DNA from: Larix kaempferi
Taxonomy: Eukaryota; Streptophyta; Pinopsida; Pinales; Pinaceae
Assembly: GCA_027924585.1 (NCBI GenBank)
Contig: BSBM01001443.1
Coordinates: 186,001-250,000, forward strand
Direction: 5' to 3'
Length of the DNA stretch: 64,000 bases
Part shown: positions 55,301 through 64,000 of the stretch, in pieces
Layout of the letters: each line of letters opens with the position of its first letter
How positions within the stretch are numbered: position 1 is the stretch's first letter
Notes under the pieces: generated by a model
The model's input: only the letters and a program-made list of their open reading frames with translations
Databases searched by the model: none
Told to the model about the DNA's origin: nothing
Program-made: the position numbers and the translations under genes

Positions 55301-55753
55301 TTTCATCCAGGATTTGAGCATTTCATTGAAATTCAAGTTGGTGTTAACGGAATCCAAGAATGCAGTATTAAGGATTTACATAGGTGGTTTAAGGGAAAAT
55401 GCCCTAACAATCAACTCAGGACGGAATGTGGTTAATTGTGAACCCGCACTATCATTGAACGAGCGGTCTTTGGGGTTGGCATGCTCTACTATACATTTAA
55501 CTGCGTTGGTATAAGGTAGGGTGGTAGGTCTGGCAGCAATTGTGTGGACCTAAGAGTCCCTAATTTTCTCGTAGGATTGGTGGTCATTCTCAATGTCTGA
55601 TAGGTCATCATTGTCAAATATCGAGTAGATTTTAGACCAATCTACCTGGTAGGTTTCAATGATCTTCTCACCGGTGTCTGAGAAGACGCCAAAATTTAGG
55701 TCCTTGTTCAACTGGTCTTTCTGGGTAGTCTTAGAATGTGTGTTACGCGACAT
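52359..55753 (-). pseudogene. ORF3 of the aRH Gypsy element (homologue of 22316-25596)
   Basis: Likely start ATG at 55753 (MSRNTHSKTTQKDQ), end TGA at 52359, about 1,130 codons. A frameshift near 55022 splits the N-terminal domain. From 55025 to 52851 one frame persists with stops at 54318, near 54285 and at 53193, then two shifts before the last part (52652-52359). The globular half shows YSLLAAMLSWLYGLPN, FPWASILS, SAYVMDVFCAK, YPNMGWNW, WENNY, ICDHF and LLPRIV. All are in the same order as the orphan ORF3 at 22316. A long Ser/Thr/Pro-rich middle (53950-53350), a basic patch KKGIKRSR, and a coiled coil (53150-52880) follow. No signal peptide or membrane helix is visible. Function unknown; the position after integrase is the one where some Gypsy elements have an envelope-like gene. 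Confidence 0.75.
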
Positions 55754-56039
55754 GTTTGCAAACTGGAGAAATTCTGACGAATGAATAAACAACAATAAAA
55801 AACAAACCCAAAATAATCAAAATTGTAAATAATTGAATAAAGGAAAAGAGAAAACCAACCTGCTTCAGCTAAAAATGGCGAGCAAGGCACCCCTGGTAAA
55901 AACTCATAGTAAAATTCAAGCAGCAAGGTAATTTTCCAATTTAAAAATTGATAGAGAAAATAAGAAAAATGACCTATTTAATAATTTGAACTGGTAAAAT
56001 CTGAGCCATCGGATCAAAACCAATCAACGGCTGAGATCA
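55754..56039. other. Spacer between array and ORF3
   Basis: A/T-rich; the short frame at 55708-55926 has no recognisable domain. Confidence 0.5.
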
Positions 56040-56430
56040 ATTCTTAAGATTTGCGGGAGGTAAATTGCGGGAGCCAATTTCGCAGGTATGTACATCCTTC
56101 CCGCAATCCGCAGTTGTAGGTTGCTGGATTGAAACCACGTTTATTAAAACAAAAGATATTTTCGTAATCCACAATTTGCAAATTGTGGGTTGCGGGATTG
56201 CAAAGTTTGAAAATTGTATTCAACAACTTCCCGTAATCCGCAATTGCGGGTTGCGGGTTGCGGAGACACACAACACATTTTATTATTTAAACCTCTTTCC
56301 ACAATCCTCACTCCACAATTGCGGGTTGCGGGTTGCGGAAAAAAAGTGTACCAAAACTATTTACAAGGTTTTCTCGCAATCTCGCAATTATTTCCCGCAA
56401 TCTGCAATTGCGGGATTGCGGGATGAAACT
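56040..56430. repeat. Array of imperfect palindromes between integrase and ORF3
   Basis: At least four inverted repeats built from CCGCAATCCGCAA/TTGCGGGTTGCGG occur at about 56100-56127, 56163-56197, 56229-56258 and 56396-56423, plus single arms at 56300-56340. The 56163 copy has perfect 10-bp arms CCACAATTTG/CAAATTGTGG. Spacing is about 60 to 70 bp up to 56258. Each could fold into a stable hairpin in the element RNA. Confidence 0.88.
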
Positions 56431-58018
56431 GACTTTACGTAAAAAATCAAAGTTTCCCACAACTTCAGAAAAACACTCAAAAACCAGAAATTTTCTAAGG
56501 GAAAAATTCTAATTAAATGAACACAGAGCAAGGCACAAAAGCATAATAAAAAAAAATGATTGAAAACCTGATAATGACAAAGGAATTTACCCATTACCTT
56601 TGTAGTGAAAAATCTTGGGGCTCCCGTGTTCCATTAGAACATGGGATCTATTGTACCTACAACAAATGGCGACTGGTTGGCACGAACCAGTTATCTCTAT
56701 AAATAAATAAAAAATTCAGTTAAAAGAAAACATGTCAGTGAACTTAACATTCCAACCTAAAAGTTAGAAAAGTTTCATAAAGAAGTACAAACAACAAGCA
56801 GAGTTAACATATGATTGATATACTCCCATCCATAATCTATTAAAGATGATGCAAATCTGATAAGAAGATGTAAGGAATAATAGGAATTCATTACCATTAT
56901 GTAATCATAGGAAGACAGCTTGAGTTGAACCTAGGAATGAACTTAAAACTACTCTGGATATCCAAATCATAAGTCACCTCGATTTATTAATTGCTTTATT
57001 TATATACATATGGTTTTTTGGCAATATATGCATTTTTCTTATCCCTTTCTTTTTTCCCTTTTTTTTTTTTGCAAGAGAATATGAAAGACTGTACATAATA
57101 CTTTGTTGACATAAGACCACTACCCTAACTTGGTGATCAGATATTGGCAATGCCATTCACAAACCTGATCTGGAAACTGAACAAGCTAGCTCGGTAAGGA
57201 GACTCCTTGTCTTCCAGCTATAACACTGAAAGCAATTATCATGGCTTGGTAACTATATAATGATAATTTCAGTCCAAAATCAAATCCATGATCATGGCAG
57301 GGATGGCTTGTGATAAGACCCCCCTGTCCTTATATACAACAATTGTCTTATAAAAAATAAAAGAAAAAATTATTTAAATTACAAGACACTACTGCGGCTT
57401 GGTAACCACATAATATTAGTGTTACTCACCAGTGCTTTGTAGATCATGAATGGACCGACCTGTAATACGATCTTCCACCTTTCAACAAAAACTGAAATTC
57501 ATCTCGCAAGTTTGGTGGCTTGATGTGAAGATGTCATTCCACTAAACACCTATGAACCTAATGGGTTGGCTTACAATAAGACCCCCCACCTTGTAATCTA
57601 CAATTATTAAAGAATATTTTTATCAAAGTGACTGTGATAGGATCCAGAGCAAATAAAGCTGACCAGGTTATTAAGATATTCCACTTCACCAATGAAACAT
57701 AAGATAAGAAACACCAGTCACTCCCCTTACCTCAATTAAGCAAACAAAAGAAATGTAAAGATGGATCAAGGTGGGAAAGTATCAATCAAGGATCTACAAT
57801 TATTGATTGTAAATTCTATACTAACAAATTCTGTCATAGGCTGAGAAAAGTTTCCACTTACAATGCATCCCCAAAACTTCAGAGTGTAATAGTTTTGAGA
57901 CACATTGATCAACCATTGCCAAATGTGTGGGAATTATTCAAACACAACTAAATATAAAAAGAAAAGCAATCGGAAACAAAAGAAAAGGTAAACACACCAA
58001 ACTTATGTACAAAGTGCA
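56431..58018. other. Noncoding stretch downstream of integrase
   Basis: AT-rich, no coding signature on either strand. A T-rich run lies at 57040-57071. Confidence 0.6.
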
Positions 58019-58903
58019 TCAAATTGTTGAAACAAAATACTTCTTAAGTAGAGAAACATTCACTGGATAAGTGTCAATGACTCCCTCCAGTGTCTGCAGC
58101 CAAGCAGTACTAGGACCAATCTTTTCTGTAACAATGAAAGGTACTAGCCAAAGGCATTGAAATTTAGTGTATTCATTTTTGTCCTTATGTTGTTTGTCCC
58201 ATCTCAATACCAAATATCCTACTAAAACCTCTTTGTCAAAGGAGGATTTCTCATCGAACCATCTTTTAACCAACTGTTGATGTTGATACAATTTGTTTTT
58301 AGCCCTTTCCCTATCTTCCTCCAACTGAAGCAAGGTATCAATTCTCTACTAAAGAGGGGGGGAATCATCTTCTTGAATGGATTGGGCTAGTTGTAATGAG
58401 GGAATGGTAAGGTTAGATGGTAGGATATATTCCTTTCCATAAACTAGACAGTAAGGAGAGTTTCCAATAGCTGCCTTTGGGGTAACTCGGTCCGCCCAAA
58501 GAGCATTGTAAAGCTGGGTGTGCCAATCCTTGTGATGGGAGGCTACTGTCTTCTTCAAAAATTTTATCAAGTTCTTGTTAGAAGATTCAACAAGCCCATT
58601 ACCCTGTGGATAATAATTGGCAAAAAATTTCAGTTTGATCCATTTTTCAAGGGCATACTGTGTAAGATCAATGGAGGAAAAGTAATATGCATTGTCAAAA
58701 ACAAGGTATTCAGGGGCACCAAACCTTGTGACTATTTGGCTGTCAAGGAAGGATATCACTTGGTTTGTGTTGCATTGTCTGAAAGGGACTGCCTCTTCCC
58801 ATCTGGTAAAGTATTCTGTTGCTGTCAAGATGTACTTATTTTGCAGGGAGGAAACAGGATTAATTGGTCCAACAAAATCCAGTCCCCATTGCTGAAATGG
58901 AAA
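58019..58903 (-). pseudogene. Integrase core and C-terminus of the aRH Gypsy element
   Basis: [11 protein letters not shown] (about 58880) supplies the first Asp, EYLVFDNAYYFSS the second, and NGLVESSNKNLIKFLKK the Glu. HKDWHTQLYNALWADRVTPK, NSPYCLVYGKEYILPSNL and a C-terminal domain (YLVLRWDKQHKDKNEYTKFQCLWLVPFIVTEKIG) follow. The second catalytic region reads FDN, where SDNG or SDRG is usual. A stop pair near 58350 separates core and C-terminus, in the same frame. The enzyme would integrate the cDNA. Confidence 0.88.
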
Positions 58904-59764
58904 CTAAATTGTTACTGGCTGCAAAGGAAAAGCAGGTTTTTTTAATTTCCCCGCACACTTATGACAGGCTTCACATCTTTTGACATGAGAATAGGCATCT
59001 TTGAACAGAGTAGGCCAGTAATATCCTACTCTGAGAATCTTGTGGGTTGTGGTTTCACCTGAAAAATGCCCTCCAACAGGTCCTGCATGAAATTGTAAGA
59101 GAATGTCATCAGTTTCATTTTTCTCCAAACATCTAAGGAAAACTCTATCGTAATTCTTCCTAAACAAAACTCCATCAATAAATTGGTATGGAGCAGCCTT
59201 TAATCTTAAAGCTCTATGTTTTTTGAAGTCAAGGGTTTCAGGAGCAAACCCATGGTTTAGAAAAAACTTAATATGATCGTAACATTCAGATGTTGGAGTT
59301 TCTATGGCATTAACAGAACCTGTAGGAACATTTTCCTCCTGATCCCATTCAGTCTGTTGTTGTACAAGTTCGTTCGACTGAGCGGTGAGCAGGCACAAAC
59401 CTTGTCCTTTTACAATCTTTGCTGGTCTGATTTCCAAGTCATATTCCTGAAAAACTGTCATCCAATGGGCTCTTTTCTCACCTAGTTCTTTCTGAACCAG
59501 AACATTTTCGATGGATGTATAAGGCACGATAACCTTAGTTCGAGATTTAAATAAATACGGTCTGTAATCTTTTACTGATTTGTAGACCGCGTAAGCCTGC
59601 TTGTCAATTTGAGAGTAGTCAAGTTCTTCTCCCTTAAACGTTGAGCTCATGAATGAAATAGGAATTTCAGCATCATTATCATGTTTCTGTGTCAGGACGA
59701 CTGCGTAAGAAAAGTCAGTAGCAAATGTGTACAGAATAAAATCTCTATTGAAATCTAGAGACAT
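58904..59764 (-). pseudogene. Degenerate Ty3-type RNase H and integrase zinc-binding region
   Basis: The frame aligns with Ty3-type RNase H. The first Asp box TDASD reads YTFATDFSYAVVL, the Glu box reads YSQIDKQAYAV, and the second Asp box reads VIVPYTSIENVL where TDH is normal. So the three catalytic acids appear to be replaced (Asp to Phe, Glu to Asp, Asp to Thr), while the fold-defining residues around them remain. The integrase HHCC region follows (FHAGPVGGHFSGETTTHKIL...CEACHKC). In vertebrate retroviruses and in plant Tat elements a similar domain became a tether after a second RNase H was gained; the extra RNase H at 60945-61861 fits that picture. Confidence 0.8.
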
Positions 59765-59857
59765 CAGAGAAGGCGATTTTGCGATGGCTCTCCGAATTTC
59801 AACAAAGGCATCTCTTTGTTCCTCAGACCACCTAAACTGTGCATATTTTTTAACTAA

Positions 59858-60884
59858 CTATTGCAATGGCTTAACAATTTGTGCAAAATTTGGAACAAAC
59901 CTACGTACAAAATTAATCTTACCAAGAAATGATTGCATGGCTTTGTGTGAACCATGCAAACCAATCTTCGAAATGGCTTCAGTGCGTTCAGGATCGATAA
60001 TCATGCCTTCTTTAGAAACAATGAAACCCAGGAGCTTACCTTCTGTTACTGCTAATATGGACTTCTTAGGGCTCAGCGAAATCCCATACTTCCTGCAGCG
60101 TTCAAACACCTATTTCAGAGCAGACAAATGTTCATGTCGTTTTTTCGAATAAATAGTAATATCATCTAAGTATACAATGACAGAATTGTGCATCAAACCT
60201 CTAAAAACTATATCCATCTCTCTGGAATGCAGCTCCTACGTTTATCAGCCCAAAAGGCATTCGCCTGTAGGAAAAGGTACCCCAAGGGGTTCTGAAAGTT
60301 GTTTTTAGTTGGTCATCAAGGGAAACCATGACTTGGTTATATCTTGAGAAACCATCAAGGAGAGAGAACATCTTAGAACCTGCTACTTTCTGTAGAATTC
60401 GCTCCATAGGAGGAACAGGGTAATTATACTTTTCGGAAGCTCTGTTTAAGTTTTTGAAATCGACACAAAGTCTGATTTCCCCATTCTTCTTCCGAACAGG
60501 TACCAAGTTATAAATCCATTTTGTATGTCTAACAGGGAATATGATTCGAGCTGTCAATAACTTCTCAAGATCTTTCTTTACAGAGGGTTCCAGACTGGGA
60601 TGCATCTTCCTTAACTTTTGCTGGTAAGGTTTTACTTCTGGTTTCATTGGTACATTATGGTGCATGATGCTAGTGTGAAAGGTCTTTAGTTAATCGTATT
60701 TCCATGCAAAAACATCTTTGAACTCTTTACATAATCTGATAAAAGCTCTTCTTTCTTCAACAGAGCAGTCAACCCCAAGATTGATGAAACGAGGATTTTG
60801 TTTAGTACCTAGGTTGACTGGCACATAGTTGAGAGATGAACTCTGGGTCTTACAGTTGGTCTTTTGTTTGAACTTATCTTGCAA
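59858..60884 (-). pseudogene. Reverse transcriptase of the aRH Gypsy element
   Basis: The pre-RT part (NLGTKQNPRFINLGVDCSVEE, 60884-60690) leads into RT. The motifs are HPSLEPSVKKDLEKLLTARIIFPV, NLVPVRKKNGEIRLCVDFKNLNRA, NYPVPPMERIL, FSLLDGFSRYNQV and FRTPWGTFSYRRMPFGL; in the next frame VYLDDITIYSK is the catalytic box (about 60180-60150). MQSFLGKINFVRRFVPNFAQ starts the connection. A frameshift near 60200 and several stops break it. The catalytic Asp residues are intact. Confidence 0.9.
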
Positions 60885-60944
60885 GTCATAAAATTTCTCT
60901 AGGTTGATGATTGATTTTGGGATAATGTTGGAAGGATCAGATAG

Positions 60945-61861
60945 TTATTTCTCATGCTCAGCCTCATCTATTGCCATGTCTTGAAAGGTATCCCAGGCTG
61001 TGAGAAAGTCTAGTATCTGTTGGTCATCATCAAACACTTTCCAGTTTGTTACGTTATCAGGAATGGAAGGCCTGTACATAAGTTCTATTGAAAAAGTTTC
61101 AGGTGACAAGCCTTCTGGTGGAATCAACCTAGATGTTGTATTTTCCAGGAGGTCAACATCAAATTTCTGTGACCTGGGGACTGATTTGATGTTGAATGCA
61201 GAGAAAGAGTTAGTGAGATCTCTTACCATTTTTTGATAATTAATTAAACGTGGAGACAAACAATGTATCTTGTTTCTTACCTGTTTAACTATGATTTCGG
61301 AATCTCCAAAACATTCAATTACTTGTTCAACCATATCAATAGCCTTCCTGAGTCCCTGAACCAGGGCCTCATATTCAGCTACATTATTGGTACATTCAAC
61401 TCAAGTCTGCAAGTAATCATGGTTTTAGTCCCTTTTGGATCAATAAGGACACAACCTGCACCAGCTCCATCTTTAGATCTGGAGCCATCAAAGAATAAAG
61501 TCCATGCAATAGGATCAATCCTAAAATTTGTATTAACATTATAAACATTATGTACAATAGTTCCAAAGAATGGTACAGAAGTAACATTGGTAATCTTTGA
61601 TTCATTCTGTACATTCTCATCTGGTGAAGAATCAACTGGAAAATCCCCAAAGAAAGTATCAAATGTGAAATGCTCAATATGTGAACTGAAATAACAACCA
61701 AGTTCACTTGAGTCATTAAGGTCAGTGACTGTTTGCTTGATAAATGGTTCCCTACTGATATTAATCTTATTTGGTTGTCCATTGTATGGTAGCCATAGGT
61801 GAGACCAATCAGTAGCAAGGTGTCCTTTGAGCTTCTCTAACCAATCTTTGCTCCGCCACAT
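60945..61861 (-). pseudogene. Extra RNase H (archaeal-like type) placed before reverse transcriptase
   Basis: After the end of the protease (DWLEKLKGHLATDWSHLWLP, 61861 onward) comes a linker and then an RNase HI fold from about 61504. WTLFFDGSRSKDGAGAGCVL gives the first Asp, NNVAEYEALVQGL the Glu, CFGDSEIIVKQV the second Asp and FDVDLLENTTSRL the last Asp. All four catalytic acids are kept, although a frameshift near 61395 splits the domain. A conserved tail YRPSIPDNVTNWKVFDDDQQ follows. Such a second RNase H is known from Tat-lineage elements, where to my knowledge it lies after the Ty3-type RNase H; here it precedes RT. It would degrade the RNA template strand during cDNA synthesis. Confidence 0.85.
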
Positions 61862-61993
61862 TCCATAGGATTAAGGGATGTCAGCTACAACGATATCTAT
61901 GGTCTAGTGGATCTGGGGATCAATAGATAATGTCAACAAAACATTTCTTAATCTCCCCACTACTCTCACTTTAGATCTGTCAAGCTGGACAAT

Positions 61994-62782
61994 CTAAGTA
62001 GGACAGGGTTCCCAAGTTGCATTTAGTTTTCTGCAAACAGACAGGGGCATCACATTAGAGGAGGCACATGAATCTATTATACAATTGTGTACATTTATGT
62101 TGAATATTTCAAAGGTAAGCAAGAAAGGAGGTGTCCTCTTGCTTCCAGATCTCTGATTGTCTGGTTTGGTAAAAGAGTCTAAGTTATTGTTTTGTGTTTC
62201 CCTTGGTTGTTTGATTATCATACTTTTAGGTAGAGAATCCCTCATAGAATGGATTTTCAGAAGTTCAAACAAAGAAATATTTGCTTTGACTCTTTTCAAA
62301 TCTTCAGCCAAACTATACTCCATTTCAGGAATGAATGTATCCTTTTGAGGAACAATTTTACCTTTGTTGGGAACTGTTGTTGAAGATGGAGGTTCCTAAG
62401 AGGGTTGTCCTTTTGATCTAGTGTTGTAAGGATGTTGAACATTGAATACTATTTCAGGTTCTTCTTCTTCTTCATTCATTGGGAGTTCAGAAAAATAGCT
62501 TACAGTATTAATCTGTGGATCCTCTTCTTCATCTCCTTCTTCCAGTAATTGTGGATATTGATTTGTTTGATCATCAGAGGGTTCAGGGACATTCTTTGAT
62601 TCTGTGGCCAGAGCTTTGAAGATAGAATAAGTTTCTTCGGAAGTTAGTCCTTCATTAGGATTAGGAGGTGGTGGATTTTGGGGAGGTTGATAAGGTCTCC
62701 TGAAAGGTGGCCTTGCAAAACCTCTGTTATTAGTTTTATTTTCATTATTATTATTTTTTAAATCAACCATCTCATTTGACAT
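61994..62782 (-). pseudogene. Gag-pol linker and aspartic protease of the aRH Gypsy element
   Basis: A Pro/Glu/Asn-rich linker (62782-62396, PPFRRPYQPPQNPPPPNP) ends in a stop and is followed in the same frame by the protease (62323-61994). VHNCIIDSCASSNVMPLSVC is the active-site region. The catalytic triad Asp-Ser-Gly has Cys in place of Gly. The second half of the protease continues past stops into 61861 (DWLEKLKG...ATDWSHLWLP). Protease would cleave the Gag-Pol polyprotein inside the particle; the Gly change would be expected to disable it. Confidence 0.82.
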
Positions 62783-62903
62783 TTTCTAGAGAAACTGCTT
62801 CATATCAGTCATTTCAAAAGCGTCTTTGTTTTGGGTAGTGGATTTGGGAGCATTATCAGTTTTCTTTCGGGATGTAGAAGGTTGTTCTTATGAAGCATCA
62901 GGA

Positions 62904-63935
62904 TTATGGCTTTAGACAGAACATATCCTTTTCAACCTTAATTGCTTCGACATAAGCCTGAAACAAGTTGTCTTTATGTTCTCTTTTGACCCACAATGCA
63001 ATGGGAATGGGTAAGCCCTTTTCATAATAAGCAACCAACAGTTCTTCTGTAGGAAGAACAGTGGTAGGGATTCTATTTTTTAGATAAGAAAATATTTGAT
63101 TGTAGTATTTGACCCTCTCTTTACCTCTAATCTTCATGGAAGACAATTCTATGACTAGATCTTGTGGGATTTTATCATCCCCAAACTTCTGGATAAACAG
63201 TTTTTCAAACTCATCCCAAGAATTTATGGATCTGGCCTCTAAGGAAAAGTACCATGTGGATTCCTTCCCTTCAAATGTATAGGGGAATAGTCTGCAAACC
63301 ACATCTTCATGGAAAACACTCCTAAGTCTAATGGCCTGCATAAAACTTTTGATGTGATCTAATGCAGGTGATTTATTATCCGTATTGAAATTAGGAAGCC
63401 ACTTTCCAGGGTGTTTAGGAAATATATGTTGATCCCCAAGTATAAATACAACATCTTGGTCTAGCCAAGGTCTGTTCTGGCCTTCTCCATCCATGGGTTG
63501 TTCTTCCTCTTCTTCATATGAAGAGCTAGAAGAGTGTTCACTTTCAGACGAGGAGGATGATGATGAAGGAGGAGTGGGTGGTGGTCCACCAGTTGCAACG
63601 TTAGGTTGATCTTGTGGTACTCCTTGAAAGAGCGAATTAAGGTTGTACTCAGGGGATCCTAGATGATCAGTTGTATCTTGATTCTCAGTGTTTTGGTCAC
63701 CTGTATGTTGACCTTCTTGGTTATCGGTCTGTGAAATGGTGTTATGTTGAATTGTTGCTAGTCTTCTATTTCGTTGTTCAGTAATTCTTCGTTGTATTCT
63801 AGCAACACTATCATTAGAACTTTTCAGTATTTTTTCAAGTGAAAGGGGTCCTCTAGTAGGTGATATGATAAGGATATCCCTTCTATTTTCCTGCTCAGCT
63901 ACATGTGTACTATGAATTACTGTTGGTTGTGGCAT
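62904..63935 (-). CDS. Gag of the aRH Gypsy element, 343 residues
   Basis: An uninterrupted frame from ATG 63935 (MPQPTVIHSTHVAEQENRRD). Residues 1-120 are polar and disordered-looking, residues 120-150 are a Ser run followed by an acidic run (SSSSSSSSESEHSSSSSYEEEEEQ), and residues 185-320 form the retrotransposon gag domain (ALDHIKSFMQAIRLRSVFHED, LFPYTFEGKESTWYFSLEARSI, WDEFEKLFIQKFGDD). No zinc knuckle is visible before the stop at 62904; one may have lain in the frameshifted linker but I cannot see it. Just upstream, 63936-64000 should be leader next to the primer site. Gag forms the particle for reverse transcription. Confidence 0.85.
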   Translation of the reverse strand: MPQPTVIHSTHVAEQENRRDILIISPTRGPLSLEKILKSSNDSVARIQRRITEQRNRRLATIQHNTISQTDNQEGQHTGDQNTENQDTTDHLGSPEYNLNSLFQGVPQDQPNVATGGPPPTPPSSSSSSSESEHSSSSSYEEEEEQPMDGEGQNRPWLDQDVVFILGDQHIFPKHPGKWLPNFNTDNKSPALDHIKSFMQAIRLRSVFHEDVVCRLFPYTFEGKESTWYFSLEARSINSWDEFEKLFIQKFGDDKIPQDLVIELSSMKIRGKERVKYYNQIFSYLKNRIPTTVLPTEELLVAYYEKGLPIPIALWVKREHKDNLFQAYVEAIKVEKDMFCLKP

Positions 63936-64000
63936 TGTTTGATGTTCAGATGTGGATTCCTATGATTTTCTACAAGTGACAACCGACGATGTTCTTATTG

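Larger units (their letters stand above)
51488..64000 (-). mobile_element. Ty3/Gypsy element with extra RNase H and ORF3 (5' end outside the window)
   Basis: On the minus strand the order is gag (63935), linker and protease, an extra RNase H, reverse transcriptase, degenerate Ty3-type RNase H, integrase, palindromic array, ORF3, polypurine tract and 3' LTR. The element interrupts the protease end of a plus-strand Gypsy copy at 51487. The 5' LTR should start just beyond 64000, since only about 65 bases lie upstream of the gag ATG. The element is at least 12.5 kb. Pol is scattered over three frames with stops, so this copy is older or more decayed than the one at 28438. Confidence 0.85.

Noticed and set aside
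1-64000. tRNA, rRNA or other structural RNA genes
   Set aside because: I looked for tRNA-like arms and rRNA words and saw none; the only tRNA-related sequences are primer-binding sites of retrotransposons.

Overview
This is nuclear DNA from a seed plant with a large, repeat-rich genome, most likely a conifer or other gymnosperm. The best clue is the TIR domain at 4814, which begins VFINHRGPDVKK. As I recall, that is the conifer form; angiosperms usually have DVFLSFRGEDTR. The noncoding DNA is AT-rich and almost every protein-coding stretch belongs to a transposable element. I see no intact host gene, no rRNA or tRNA gene and no prokaryotic feature.

Layout. 1-4813: no recognisable gene. 4814-6596: a decayed TIR-LRR resistance gene lacking its NB-ARC. 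6597-10795: AT-rich DNA with a 5'-truncated LINE (7831-9095, minus). 10796-17488: a hAT element (8-bp target duplication, broken DUF659/BED transposase on the minus strand). It was entered by a gag-only LTR element (TR-GAG, 11153-14629, duplication TATTA), whose gag was then hit by a Copia-like LTR, now solo (11560-12163, duplication CATTT). 18141-19280: an Hsp70-like fragment and a MED13-like pseudogene, the latter cut by a Ty3/Gypsy LTR at 19281. 19281-22085: 3' LTR and integrase end of that Gypsy element. 22316-25596: a lone third ORF (ORF3) from another Gypsy element, with a degenerate repeat array beyond its 5' end (26490-27190).

28438-42005: a complete Athila-like Gypsy element on the minus strand, with two 1,420-bp LTRs about 98% identical, PBS, PPT, gag-pol in essentially one frame and ORF3 (30135-32818). 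42011-48420: poorly resolved LTR and leader DNA. 48423-51487: a plus-strand Gypsy element (LTR, gag, protease) cut at 51487 by a further minus-strand Gypsy element (51488 to beyond 64000). That last element runs gag, protease, extra RNase H, reverse transcriptase, degenerate RNase H, integrase, palindrome array and ORF3 before its 3' LTR.

The most interesting theme is the ORF3. The proteins at 22316-25596 and 52359-55753 are clear homologues over about 200 residues, share no visible membrane segment, and end in charged or coiled-coil regions. All three ORF3s in the window lie just downstream of an array of degenerate or palindromic repeats unrelated in sequence between elements. The last element also has a full-catalytic-set RNase H placed before its reverse transcriptase while its normal Ty3-type RNase H has lost its catalytic residues.
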